Origin: Phenylobacterium sp.
Lineage (GTDB): Bacteria; Pseudomonadota; Alphaproteobacteria; Caulobacterales; Caulobacteraceae
Assembly (NCBI RefSeq): GCF_004299445.1
Contig: NZ_SCTC01000053.1
Span: forward strand, 1 to 64,000
Direction: 5' to 3'
Length of the DNA: 64,000 bases
Shown: positions 37,428-46,847 of the stretch, piece after piece
Position numbering within the stretch: position 1 is the first letter of the stretch
Layout: each line of letters begins with the position of its first letter
Position numbers and translations under genes: made by a program
The notes under the pieces: generated by a model
Told to the model about the DNA's origin: nothing
Databases searched by the model: none
What the model saw: only the letters and a program-made list of their open reading frames with translations

Positions 37428-38563
37428 AGCGCCTTCTCATAGACGCGATAGGTCTTGTAGACCTTGGCCCCGCCAGCGTCGCAGATCCGGCGCATGGCCA
37501 TGTTGTCCTCGAGGATCCACGACAGCTCGTAGCGCTCGTAGCCCTGCTTTCGGGCGGCCTGGGCCACCGCGTCGATCAGTTGGAAGGGCAGGAGCTGGCC
37601 GCGCATCGTTCCGGCGAACTTTCGCTTCACGCCCATGAGCGGCACGCGCCCTGTCTTGGGCCCTTTCACCTTGAGGCGCCAGAGCAGCTTGGCCCAGCCG
37701 AACGGGAGGAGCTTGCCGCCGAGGTCTGCGATCGCCTCGTTGATGTTGGGCAGCAGGATCATGAAGCCCGCCGCCTCGCCGTCGATCTCGGCGAAATAGG
37801 CCAGCCTCGGGTCGAGCAGCAGCTTCATGTTGTTGGCCAGCGCCTGGGTCTCGGCGGCGGTGGTGGGCGTAAAGCCCCAGTTGTTGGACCAGGCGTCGTT
37901 GAGGATGCCGGTGAGGGTGCGGACCTCCTCGTCCAGGCGCTTCATCTCCAGGGTTCGCAGGACCACGCCGTCGGGCGCGGGTTTGCGCACCCGGCGCAGG
38001 ATCGGGCCGGGCAGGTCGTCGGCGACGCTGCAGGTGTAGGCGTAGATGTCCTTGGCCTTGGCGTAGCCCTGGCCCTCGATGCGCGCGGGGATGTGGCGCG
38101 CGTCGTGGCCCATCATGAACATGGGCGGGGTGTCGTACCCCTCGACCAGGAGACCCACTTCCTCGTTGGTCGACAGGTTGACCGGGCCCTGGACGACCTT
38201 GCATCCGCGATCCTTCAGCCACGCTTCCGCGGCGGCGAAGAGGGCGGCGAAGACCTCCGGGTCGTCCTCGGCGGCGATCATGCCGAAGTGTCCGACGCCG
38301 TCCTTGGCCGTCGGGTTCAGGTGGTCGATCTGGGCGCTGATGCGGCCCACGTCGCGGCCATCCTTCACCGCCAGCCAGAACTGGACGTCGGCGTGTTCGA
38401 AGAACGGGTTGCCCTTGGCGGTCAGCGCCTCGCCGCGCTCGAACATCAGGGGCGCGATGTAGTTGGGTTCGCGCGCGCCGATGCGCATGGCGACACGGAT
38501 GAAGCGGTCGAGGCCGGCCTTGTCGCCGACCGGCACGATGGAGACGCCCCCCGGCATCGTCAT
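37424..38563 (-). CDS. GNAT-superfamily acyltransferase, candidate bacterial ceramide synthase
   Basis: GNAT-like long form (RFIRVAMRIGAREPNYIAPLMFERGEALTAKGNPFFEHADVQFWLAVKDGRDVGRISAQIDHLN); functional call from genomic context with spt locus. Confidence 0.75.
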   Translation of the reverse strand: MTMPGGVSIVPVGDKAGLDRFIRVAMRIGAREPNYIAPLMFERGEALTAKGNPFFEHADVQFWLAVKDGRDVGRISAQIDHLNPTAKDGVGHFGMIAAEDDPEVFAALFAAAEAWLKDRGCKVVQGPVNLSTNEEVGLLVEGYDTPPMFMMGHDARHIPARIEGQGYAKAKDIYAYTCSVADDLPGPILRRVRKPAPDGVVLRTLEMKRLDEEVRTLTGILNDAWSNNWGFTPTTAAETQALANNMKLLLDPRLAYFAEIDGEAAGFMILLPNINEAIADLGGKLLPFGWAKLLWRLKVKGPKTGRVPLMGVKRKFAGTMRGQLLPFQLIDAVAQAARKQGYERYELSWILEDNMAMRRICDAGGAKVYKTYRVYEKAL

Positions 38564-39618
38564 CCTTCCAGATAGAGCAATACGGTGACCGCCAACGCAG
38601 CGAACATGGCGGGCGCGGCCCAGGCGGCCAGGATCGGCGGCGCGGCGCCGTTCTCTCCCAGGGCGGTGAAGGCGCCGTCAAACACGAGGAACAACAGGCC
38701 CGCCGCAAGGCACTGGACGATCAGCGTGGCCCCTCCGCCTCGGAAATTGGCCATCGCTGCGGGCGCGGTGAGCAGCAGCATGACGATGCAGGCCACGGGG
38801 GCGGCCCACGCCCGCTGCAGCTGGGTGTCGTAGAAGGTGCGGGGCCTGACCGACAGGCCGCCGGCCAGCGCCCGGCTGGCCTCGGCCGGGGTGACCGAGG
38901 TCTCGCCCATGGCCAGGGTGCGGATGTCGGTGGGCGTCAGCTTGCCGGTCCAGTCCTGCGATCGCGCCGCGCCCTCGGCGACGCTGTTGGGGCCCAGGCT
39001 CTCGAAACGCGGCTCGATCAGCCGCCAGCGCTCGTTCTCGAACACGGCCGCCTGGGCGGTGGTGCGCTGGGTCAGGCGGCCGGCCTCATCGCGACGATAG
39101 ATCGTCACCTTCTCCAGGCTGCGGCCGTCGGGGTCGCGGGGCACGGCCACCACGATCTCGTCGCCGACGCGGAAGGTGACCGGATCGACGATCTTGGCGG
39201 GGTCCTTGGGGGTCGACGCCTGCCACCATTCGCCCAGGCGGGCGTCGGTGCGCGGCGCAATGACGATCACGATGGCGAGCTGGGCCAGGGCGATGAGCAC
39301 CGCGGCGGGGAGCGCCATCAGGGTCAGCCGATAGGCCGAGATGCCGGTCGAGCGCATGGCGGTGACCGCGCTTTCGCCGGCCAGCTTGCCGAAGGCGAAG
39401 AGACCGCCGGCCAGCACCGCCAGCGGCGCGGCCTGCTCGATCAGCCGCGGCAGGCGCAGCAGGGCGTAGTAGCCGACGCCGGCCGCGCCGAGGTCGCGGT
39501 CCAGGATGTCGGTGGTGACGTCCAGCAGGTCGAGGATCTGCAGGATGCCGATCAGCACCAGGAGCGCGGTCAGGATCCGCGTCGCCATCAGCTTCAGCAG
39601 GTAGGTCGAAAGCGTCAT
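38560..39618 (-). CDS. LptG-like permease (LptF/LptG family)
   Basis: MTLSTYLLKLMATRILTALLVLIGILQILDLLDVTTDIL...; C-terminal TM helices; start ATG 39618-39616 overlaps lptF stop (ATGA); track fused it to upstream frame. Confidence 0.85.
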   Translation of the reverse strand: MTLSTYLLKLMATRILTALLVLIGILQILDLLDVTTDILDRDLGAAGVGYYALLRLPRLIEQAAPLAVLAGGLFAFGKLAGESAVTAMRSTGISAYRLTLMALPAAVLIALAQLAIVIVIAPRTDARLGEWWQASTPKDPAKIVDPVTFRVGDEIVVAVPRDPDGRSLEKVTIYRRDEAGRLTQRTTAQAAVFENERWRLIEPRFESLGPNSVAEGAARSQDWTGKLTPTDIRTLAMGETSVTPAEASRALAGGLSVRPRTFYDTQLQRAWAAPVACIVMLLLTAPAAMANFRGGGATLIVQCLAAGLLFLVFDGAFTALGENGAAPPILAAWAAPAMFAALAVTVLLYLEG

Positions 39619-40802
39619 GCCGGCGCCCCGGCCGCGGCCTTGCGCGGACGCATGCGGGCGATGGCGGCCGAGATATGCTCCATGGCCAGTCCGATCGGCG
39701 TCTCGCCCGGCCGCTTGCGGCTGGTGAAGAAGACCAGGAAGCAGATCGCGGCGAAGACCAGGAAGGGCGTTCCCACGGCCAGGCTCGCGGGCACGCGCCC
39801 GGTCTCCGCCAGGCCCTGGCCCAGCTGAACCATATGGTGGAAGGCCAGCAACAGAAGGCCGCCGACGATCGCGCCGGGGGCCCGGCCGCTGCGCTTGGCC
39901 GCCATGCCCAGCGGCACCGCCAGCAGGGGCAAGAGCAGCAGGCCGAACGCCCGGGCCAGACGGCCGTAGAGTTCGCCCTTCAGCGTCTCCTTGGGCAGGG
40001 TCGAGCGGTTGGAGTTGGCCTGGTTCCACAGCTCGAACAGGGTCAGCTCGCGCTCGTCGCCGCCGCGAGCCCGCAGCAGCTTGGCGGGGCCGGTCATCGG
40101 CAGCTGCATCGTGAAGGAGTCGAAGCGCAACACCTGGGGATGTCCCTCGGCGTTGAAGCGCAGTTGCTGGCCGTTCCGCAGCTCGAGCCGCACGTTGGCG
40201 TTGTCGGCGGTGCGGCGGATCTCGGCCATGCTGGCGGTGGTGACCTCCTCGCGGCCCTTCTCGTCGATCCGCCGGATGAAGATCCGCTCCAGCCGCTGGC
40301 CGGCGGGGTCGGCCGCGTCGGTGGTGACGGTGAGGTCCTTGGAGGGGATCAGGATCGTCTCGGCGGGCACCAACCCGTTCCAGCCGGCGTTCTGCGCGGT
40401 GTGCAGGACGGCGCGATAGGCATAGCGGCTGTAGGGCTGCAGGAAGCCGAAGACGAGCAGGCTGACGGCCGTCAACGCCGCCGCCAGGCACAGGTAGGGC
40501 GCGGCCAGCCGGGTCAGCGAGACGCCGGCGGCCAGCAGGGCGTCCACCTCGGACGACTGGTTCATCCGGTTCACGACCACGACCAGCGCCAGGAAGAAGG
40601 CGGCGGGCAGGGTGAGGCCGACGTAGTGGGGCACCAGGTTGACGGCCAGCTGGGCCACGAAACCGAACCGGTCCGACGAGGCGGCCAGCATGTCGAGCAA
40701 ACGCAGGGTGCGCTCCAGCAGGAGCGCGATCAGGGTCACCCCGGTCGCGCCCACCATGGGCCAGAAGGCCAGGCGGAGCAGGTAGCGGTCGATGAGACTC
40801 AA
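39615..40802 (-). CDS. LptF-like permease (LptF/LptG family)
   Basis: MSLIDRYLLRLAFWPMVGATGVTLIALLLERTLRLLDMLAASSDRFGFVAQLAVNLVPHYVGLTLPAAFFLALVVVVNRM. Confidence 0.9.
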   Translation of the reverse strand: MSLIDRYLLRLAFWPMVGATGVTLIALLLERTLRLLDMLAASSDRFGFVAQLAVNLVPHYVGLTLPAAFFLALVVVVNRMNQSSEVDALLAAGVSLTRLAAPYLCLAAALTAVSLLVFGFLQPYSRYAYRAVLHTAQNAGWNGLVPAETILIPSKDLTVTTDAADPAGQRLERIFIRRIDEKGREEVTTASMAEIRRTADNANVRLELRNGQQLRFNAEGHPQVLRFDSFTMQLPMTGPAKLLRARGGDERELTLFELWNQANSNRSTLPKETLKGELYGRLARAFGLLLLPLLAVPLGMAAKRSGRAPGAIVGGLLLLAFHHMVQLGQGLAETGRVPASLAVGTPFLVFAAICFLVFFTSRKRPGETPIGLAMEHISAAIARMRPRKAAAGAPA

Positions 40803-40839
40803 GCGGTCCCCCCAAGGACGCCCGGGATGGACGGGGCGA

Positions 40840-41274
40840 TCATGCCCGCCAGCGGGCGGCGAATTCGGCGGCCATCGCCTTGGCCTCCTCCTCGCTCAGT
40901 GCGACGTGCGACGCAAGCTGCGGCTGGCCCGGCCAGCCCGCATCCGCGAAGGTGTGGCCGCCATGCCGCCGTTCGCCCTCGTAGCGGGGCAGGACGTGGA
41001 AGTGGACGTCGGGGTCGACCATCATCAGCATCAGGTAGTTGATGCGCTCGTAGGCGACCTTGTGGCGAAGCAGGGCCTCGATGCCGTCGACGGCCGTCTT
41101 GAGGTCGGCGAAGGCCCCGGCCGAGAGGTCGGAGAAGGCCTTGGCGTCCTCCTTGCAGACCAGCACCAGCGATCCGTAGGTGGGCTGCTGCGGGCGCACC
41201 AGCACCAGCCAGTGGGGCGTTTCCGCCACCAGGGTGTCAGGGAAGCCGAACTTGCGGGCCGTCGGGTTGGTCAC
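40840..41274 (-). CDS. HIT family protein
   Basis: LVLVRPQQPTYGSLVLVCKEDAKAF...DPDVHFHVLPRYEG HIT motif. Confidence 0.9.
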   Translation of the reverse strand: MTNPTARKFGFPDTLVAETPHWLVLVRPQQPTYGSLVLVCKEDAKAFSDLSAGAFADLKTAVDGIEALLRHKVAYERINYLMLMMVDPDVHFHVLPRYEGERRHGGHTFADAGWPGQPQLASHVALSEEEAKAMAAEFAARWRA

Positions 41275-41393
41275 GACTTGTCCATGGGAATCCGCGGCCG
41301 CGCCGCCGCGCCATCATAGGGAGACGGTCCCCGGGGTGGAAGCGCGAAGGGGAGCCTCGCGGTCAGGTCTCTCGCGCCGCGGGCGCTGCCGGT

Positions 41394-41486
41394 TGAACCA
41401 CGGATTGCACGGATTGCACGGATGGGCGGCCGTGCCGGGTGGGGACGCCAGGGCTCGGTCTGGCAATCCGTGAAATCGGTGGTTTG
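41394..41486. repeat. imperfect hairpin element A (9-nt periodic arm cacggattg x2 + cacggat)
   Basis: Left arm gaaccacggattgcacggattgcacggat (41395-41423); degenerate right arm caatccgtgaaatcggtggttt. Confidence 0.75.
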
Positions 41487-41502
41487 AGAGCGCTTCGCGC
41501 GG

Positions 41503-41597
41503 AACCACGAAATACACGAAATACACGAACGGGCATGGGGCGGCCCGCGGGCGGCGGGAGCCGGCTCGCTTTCGTGTATTTCGTGTATTTCGTGGTT
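41503..41597. repeat. perfect 27-bp inverted repeat element B (9-nt periodic arm)
   Basis: aaccacgaaatacacgaaatacacgaa (41503-41529) and exact reverse complement (41571-41597), 41-nt loop. Confidence 0.95.
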
Positions 41598-41629
41598 TGA
41601 ATTCAGGGCGCTGCGCGCGGGCTCGGCGG

Positions 41630-42241
41630 TCAGCCGGAGTTGGGCCAGGGGGGCGGGGCGCGGGGGCCGGGTCTTGGCGGCGCGGCGGAGCCCAGGAGGG
41701 TGTGGCGGGTCGCGGGTTGCGGCGGACGGGCCAGGACGGCGACGCCGGTTGGTCTTGAGGGGCCGGGTTCGGGTGACGGCGGATCGGCTTTCGCCTGCGC
41801 CAGGAGGTCCCGGAGGGTCGGCAGGAGCCGGGCGGCCTCCGGGGGAAGGCGGTCTTCGAGACGGGCCGCATCCCGGGCGACCACGCCCAGGGTGCTCAGG
41901 AACTTCGGCAGGCTGACGGGTTCATAGTCCCGGTCGCGTTCCCGCTCCAGTTCCGGGCGCTCGCCGCGTTCGACAGGCTCATGTTCCGCCCGCTCCCGCT
42001 CGGAGGCCTCGGCGCGGGCGGGCTCCGCCTTCGGCGGAGCGCGCAGGGTCCTGCAGAGGCGGATGCCCATTCGCATGGCGAACGAACACTTGGTGAACCC
42101 CTCGACCAGGTCGAGGCAGCGCCGGGTGTCGGGTTCGGCCTTCGCCGCCGCGGCGAGCGTCGTCGCCAACCCGTAGGCGCAGTCGACCAGCCCCTCCAGC
42201 ATCTGGAGCTCACGCGCGTCGCGGGCGGCCTCGGTCGACAT
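41630..42241 (-). CDS. hypothetical protein
   Basis: Coherent protein-like N-terminus (MSTEAARDARELQMLEGLVDCAYGLATTLAAAAKAE); Caulobacterales-type hypothetical. Confidence 0.7.
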   Translation of the reverse strand: MSTEAARDARELQMLEGLVDCAYGLATTLAAAAKAEPDTRRCLDLVEGFTKCSFAMRMGIRLCRTLRAPPKAEPARAEASERERAEHEPVERGERPELERERDRDYEPVSLPKFLSTLGVVARDAARLEDRLPPEAARLLPTLRDLLAQAKADPPSPEPGPSRPTGVAVLARPPQPATRHTLLGSAAPPRPGPRAPPPWPNSG

Positions 42242-42338
42242 GAGAACAAAGATAGAACATACGCGCCTATTGTCAAGCGCCTGGCTGCCGGACTTTCGTT
42301 GTCAGCCCGGAGGCCTTCGACGCTTAGCGGACATTGTG

Positions 42339-42824
42339 TCAGCGAGGCTCGCCATCCGGTACAAACTGCACAGTCGAGAAGGTCGCCGCCCTTATCAGCC
42401 AGCCCGAAGCGCGGCGCTGGACGACAAAGGTCCAGAATCCCTCCTCGACCTCCCGCCGCCCATTGCGGGTCAAGGTCGCCCGAACGGGGTAGACGGCATA
42501 GACACTGTCGTCGTGGACGTCGACGAACGATGGAGCGGTGATCCTTCCCCAATCCGTCACTTCAAGTCTGTTCTGCTGCGCCCATCGCTCGGCTGCGTCC
42601 CACTCGTCCTCACATGCCGACGGTCCCGAAAAGACGTAGGGCGGTACGTGGTCGACATAGATCATGTCCGGAGCGCAGAACGAGGCGTAGGTCGCGCGGT
42701 CAGGCGCAGCTGCGAATCTCTGGACGACCGCCAAGGCCGCGCTGGGATCAACGGCGTGGGCCGGGGATCCCATGAGCGTTGAAGCCAGAACAGCCGACGC
42801 CACCCCGCGCAACATGCGACTCAT
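42339..42824 (-). CDS. secreted NTF2/SnoaL-like protein
   Basis: Signal peptide then VDPSAALAVVQRFAAAPDRATYASFCAPDMIYVDHVPPYVFSG. Confidence 0.65.
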   Translation of the reverse strand: MSRMLRGVASAVLASTLMGSPAHAVDPSAALAVVQRFAAAPDRATYASFCAPDMIYVDHVPPYVFSGPSACEDEWDAAERWAQQNRLEVTDWGRITAPSFVDVHDDSVYAVYPVRATLTRNGRREVEEGFWTFVVQRRASGWLIRAATFSTVQFVPDGEPR

Positions 42825-42994
42825 CCCCGAGAGGCCTTCGGACAGTTTAGCATCAAGTCAGCCTTGAAGCTCCCGATGGTCGATTGCGCCGCGTCAGTCT
42901 TCCACCCATCCCAGACCCTCGCGACGTCCGCGGGCCTCCCGCCGCGATCCTGCCACGAGCGCTGCAGATACAGCCGGGTCGGGGCGTGACATGT

Positions 42995-43717
42995 TCAGGT
43001 GAGGGCGGCGTAAAGGCTGGACGCAACGGCCTGCCACAGGTTCGTGTCGAACAGGAAGGCTTCAGCCGCCTGTTCCGCCACAATCGGGACGCCGACGAAC
43101 CACCACACGGGGTGCACGCGACCCTCGACCCATCGGTCGCGCAGCATGGCGACGAGGACGAGGCTGTAGGCCGCAACGATGGCAAACCAGATTTCGGGTC
43201 GAGGGACCGCAGGAAACCAGTGCCTCAGGCGAAACCAGGCGGGCCACAGCACGACAATCGTCGCCAGCAACATGAGCCGCTTGTGGACGGCGGGCCTGGC
43301 CCGGAGAGCTATGGCCGCGATCACAAGCGCCAGGAAGATCAACGACGCCGTGACGACGCCGAGGAGGCCGGAGACGGCGGTCGCGCCGAGGCCGGCGGCG
43401 AGATCCCGCTCCACCACATAGAGTCCCGCCGGAATGGCCGTGGCGGGCACGACGAGAGCGATGATCGCACCGAGAGCACCCGCTCGGACATGCAGGTCGT
43501 AGCGTCGGCGCTGGATCAGCGCGGGCTGAACCACGAACAGCAGCACCCAGGAGAAGGCTGCCGCGCCGTGGAGATGCACCACGAGAGGCGCTTGAAACGT
43601 GCCGGAAAGCGCAGGAACGAGAAAGGTCTTGGAGAACCCCGCGACGGCCACGCCCAGCCCCAGCAGGGCCATGCCAAGATAGAACCGCGTGGTACCGACC
43701 GCGTCCGCACTGGTCAT
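42995..43717 (-). CDS. multi-TM membrane protein (DUF2306-like)
   Basis: About six hydrophobic segments with conserved His/Arg; protein-like composition. Confidence 0.65.
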   Translation of the reverse strand: MTSADAVGTTRFYLGMALLGLGVAVAGFSKTFLVPALSGTFQAPLVVHLHGAAAFSWVLLFVVQPALIQRRRYDLHVRAGALGAIIALVVPATAIPAGLYVVERDLAAGLGATAVSGLLGVVTASLIFLALVIAAIALRARPAVHKRLMLLATIVVLWPAWFRLRHWFPAVPRPEIWFAIVAAYSLVLVAMLRDRWVEGRVHPVWWFVGVPIVAEQAAEAFLFDTNLWQAVASSLYAALT

Positions 43718-43846
43718 CCAGTAACCCCACCCAGGCCCGGAGCGTGCACGCGCGGAAACCCCCTGTCGAGCCGAATGGCCATGGGGCCAAGCCGGGCTCT
43801 GACCGGGCGCTCGCAGCCTTCAAGACACGCGGTTCGGAGCGCCGCC

Positions 43847-44728
43847 TCAGGCCAGCACGAAGCTGCCCTTGTGCTCCACCGTCAGCTCCAGCGTGATGCC
43901 CCGCGCCGTCACGGTCGTGCGGAAGCCTTTGCCGTCGCGGAGGATCTCGAGTTCGTTCCAGCGGGCGGGTTGGCCGCGGCCGCCGGCGGGGGTGGAGGCG
44001 GCGGGGACGGCCAGAACGGGGATGGCGGCGGCCGGGCCCGGGACCGTGGTCAGAAGGGCCTCGTGGGCGTGGCCGTGGAGGATGAGTTCGGCGCCGGTCT
44101 CGGCCAGCATGGCGCGCAGGGCGTCGGCGTCGACCAGCTCCTTGCGGCCGGACACCACGTCGGGGGCGACGGGGTGGTGGACCAGCACCACGCGGTAGAG
44201 GCCGCGCTCGGCGGCCTCGCGCAGCAGGGCGCGGGCGGCGGCGATCTGGGCCGCGCCCAGCTCACCCTGGGCCAGGTGCAGCGCCGTGGGCACCGCCGAG
44301 GACAGGTTGATCAGCGCCACGGGGCCACGGACGCGCAGGTAGGGGAAATCGGCGCCCTCGTCGCCCAGCCAGGGCCGCCAGGGGGCGAACGCCTCTGGCG
44401 CGCCGCGGGCCGACAGCGCATCGTGGTTGCCGGGACTGACGGTGACCCCGCCAGGGTCGCCCAGGTTGGCCAGCCAGGCGCGCGCGGCCGCGAATTCCTC
44501 CGGCGTGGAGAAATTGATGATGTCGCCCGTGATCGCCACATGATCAGGCCGGCGGGCGGCGATATCGGCGGCGATGGCGTCGAGGACGACCTGATCGTGG
44601 CGATGCTGCTTGCGCCGCCAGGCAAACCGGCTCAGCAGGCGTTTCGAGGCCACGTCGCGCCAGCGGAAGGGCAGGGGCGGCGGCGGCAGCTGCAGGTCTG
44701 ACAGATGGGCGAGACGGAAGGCGGTCAC
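43847..44728 (-). CDS. metallophosphoesterase
   Basis: FRLAHLSDLQL, ITGDIINF, SPGNHDAL, VLVHHPV, LHGHAHE motifs; start GTG 44728. Confidence 0.92.
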   Translation of the reverse strand: MTAFRLAHLSDLQLPPPPLPFRWRDVASKRLLSRFAWRRKQHRHDQVVLDAIAADIAARRPDHVAITGDIINFSTPEEFAAARAWLANLGDPGGVTVSPGNHDALSARGAPEAFAPWRPWLGDEGADFPYLRVRGPVALINLSSAVPTALHLAQGELGAAQIAAARALLREAAERGLYRVVLVHHPVAPDVVSGRKELVDADALRAMLAETGAELILHGHAHEALLTTVPGPAAAIPVLAVPAASTPAGGRGQPARWNELEILRDGKGFRTTVTARGITLELTVEHKGSFVLA

Positions 44729-44796
44729 GAGCTTTCCTAACGGAACGGCCCCCGGTATCAGGTTCCACCGATTTGCGTGAGGCGTAAGGCTAGCTT

Positions 44797-45936
44797 TTGC
44801 AGACGTTGGATGACGCGGCGGTGACGCCGGCAGGAACGATGACGACACCCGCTGGGATGATCTTGGGCGCGGGCGACGTCCGCATATGGGGCATGACCGC
44901 CCGCGAGCGGCTGCGCCGGACCTTCGCGCGCGCCAAGCTGGCGGTGGTCGAGACCGCGCCCGCGTCAGGCGGGGTTGTGCTGGCGCTGGGCGGCTGGGTC
45001 TATGACGAAAGCCTGCTGGCGACCCTGGCCAAGCGCCCGGACGCCGTGCTGGTCACCGACGACGGCGAGGCCGTGGCGGCCCATGTTCCCGCCTCTCAGG
45101 TGGCCGAGGCGTCGGCGGCGCTGGAGAGCGGCCGTGAGCCCGCGGGGCTGCAGCGCCTGTCGCTGGCCGAGCTCTCGTACAACGAGGCCCTGCGCAAGCG
45201 CGAGCCGCCGGTGCTGGTGCGGCTGACGCCCGAGAATGTCCGCGCCGTCGAGGCCCGCACCTTCGCCGGCTCGTACAAGGGCGTGACCGATGTCGTCACC
45301 AAGTACTGGTGGCCTGTGCCGGCGCGCATCGTCACCCGCTGGTGCGCCATCGCAGGTTTGCGGCCCAACCATGTGACCTTCATCGGGTTTCTGCTGGTGC
45401 TGGCGGCCTTCTACCTCTTCTGGCAGGGCCAGTTCGGGTGGGGCCTGCTCTGCGGCTGGATCATGACCTTCCTCGACACCGTGGACGGCAAGCTGGCCCG
45501 GGTGACCCTGACCTCGTCGGCGATCGGAAACGTCTTCGACCACGGCATCGACCTGATCCATCCGCCGTTCTGGTGGTGGGCCTGGTACGCGGGCTGCTTC
45601 GGGATCTGGGCGATCGGAACCGATGCGGCGGGGATCGCGCTGTGGGTGATCCTGGGCGGCTATGTGGTCCAGCGGGTCATCGAAGGCATCTTCATGCGCC
45701 GCTTCGGCTTCCACGTGCACTCGTGGCGCGCGTTCGACAGCTTCTTCCGGCTGATCACCGCGCGGCGGAACCCGAACCTGCTGATCCTGACGCCGGCCTG
45801 GGCGATCGGACAGCCGGTGCTGGGCTTCTACCTCGTGGCGATCTGGACCGGGCTGTCGCTGATCGTCCACGCCGTCCAACTGGTCCAGGCCATGGCCATG
45901 CCGCGCGAGCGGGTGGTCTCCTGGCTGTCGCGTTGA
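44797..45936 (+). CDS. CDP-alcohol phosphatidyltransferase with N-terminal extension
   Basis: DTVDGKLARVTLTSSAIGNVFDHGID matches D(x)2DG(x)2AR(x)8G(x)3D(x)3D. Confidence 0.92.
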   Translation: MQTLDDAAVTPAGTMTTPAGMILGAGDVRIWGMTARERLRRTFARAKLAVVETAPASGGVVLALGGWVYDESLLATLAKRPDAVLVTDDGEAVAAHVPASQVAEASAALESGREPAGLQRLSLAELSYNEALRKREPPVLVRLTPENVRAVEARTFAGSYKGVTDVVTKYWWPVPARIVTRWCAIAGLRPNHVTFIGFLLVLAAFYLFWQGQFGWGLLCGWIMTFLDTVDGKLARVTLTSSAIGNVFDHGIDLIHPPFWWWAWYAGCFGIWAIGTDAAGIALWVILGGYVVQRVIEGIFMRRFGFHVHSWRAFDSFFRLITARRNPNLLILTPAWAIGQPVLGFYLVAIWTGLSLIVHAVQLVQAMAMPRERVVSWLSR

Positions 45937-46847
45937 TCCGCGCGGGCCTCATCTGGAATCAGAACAGCCACCGCAACCGCGGCTCGGGCGGCCCTGCGCC
46001 GCTGCCCGAGGACGTCATCGACATCGTCCCCGAACAGCCCAGCCACCTGATGGCGGGGCTCAGGCGGCTGGCGGGCGAGGGCGTGGAGCTGGTGGTCATC
46101 GACGGCGGCGACGGCACGATCCGCGAGGTGCTGACGCGCCTGCCCGAGGCCTATGGCGGCGGCAAGCTGCCGCGTCTGGCGGTGCTGCCCAACGGCAAGA
46201 CCAACGCGCTGGCGCTCGACATCGAGACGCCGCTGGGGACCACGCTCGAAGACATCCTGGCCTCGGTCGAGGCGGGCAAGCCCACCAAGCGGCGCCAGTG
46301 CCTGGAGGTTCTGCGGGCAGGCGAGACGACGCCTGAGCGGCGGGGTTTCCTGTTCGGCGTCGGCGCGTTCGTGCGGGCCACCAAGCTGGCGCAGAAGAAC
46401 CACGGCCGGGGATTTTTCGACAACGCGGCGGTGGGCGTCACCATCGCCGGCGGGCTGTTCCGCACGCTGCTGGGCGGGGCGGGCGACCGCTGGCGGCGCG
46501 GCGAGCCGGTGGCGCTGTCGTATGACGGTCCCGAAGCCGCGCGGCGGTTCATCGTCATGGCCTCGACGTTCAAGCGCTTCCCGATGGGCTTCAAGCCGTA
46601 CGGCGAGCCGCGGGAGGGCCTGAAGGTGCTGACCGTCGACGCGCCGCCGCGCAGCCTGCTGCGGGCGCTGCCGCGCATCATCCGGGGCGATGAGACGTCG
46701 TGGCTGGCCGACCACGGCTATCGGCGCGACGACCTGACGAGCTTCGGGATCCGCTGGGAAGGCGACTTCGTCCTGGACGGCGAGCCGTATCCGGGCGGGG
46801 ACCTGACCGTGCGCCAGGGCCCGTCGCTGGAGTTCGTCATTCCGTGA
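45933..46847 (+). CDS. diacylglycerol kinase-family lipid kinase, candidate ceramide kinase
   Basis: TTG start (TTGA overlap); IRAGLIWNQNSHRNR, VVIDGGDGTIREVL, LAVLPNGKTNALALD. Confidence 0.85.
   Translation: MIRAGLIWNQNSHRNRGSGGPAPLPEDVIDIVPEQPSHLMAGLRRLAGEGVELVVIDGGDGTIREVLTRLPEAYGGGKLPRLAVLPNGKTNALALDIETPLGTTLEDILASVEAGKPTKRRQCLEVLRAGETTPERRGFLFGVGAFVRATKLAQKNHGRGFFDNAAVGVTIAGGLFRTLLGGAGDRWRRGEPVALSYDGPEAARRFIVMASTFKRFPMGFKPYGEPREGLKVLTVDAPPRSLLRALPRIIRGDETSWLADHGYRRDDLTSFGIRWEGDFVLDGEPYPGGDLTVRQGPSLEFVIP

Noticed and set aside
39675-41042. 455-aa Gln/Gly/Arg-rich plus-strand ORF opposite lptF/HIT
   Set aside because: Antisense shadow ORF; no domain signature.
41314-41871. 185-aa ORF on the minus strand (FKPRNTRNTRKR..., FVYFVYFVV, HPCNPCNPWF)
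   Set aside because: Repeated peptides are translations of the 9-nt-periodic hairpin repeats; not a real protein.
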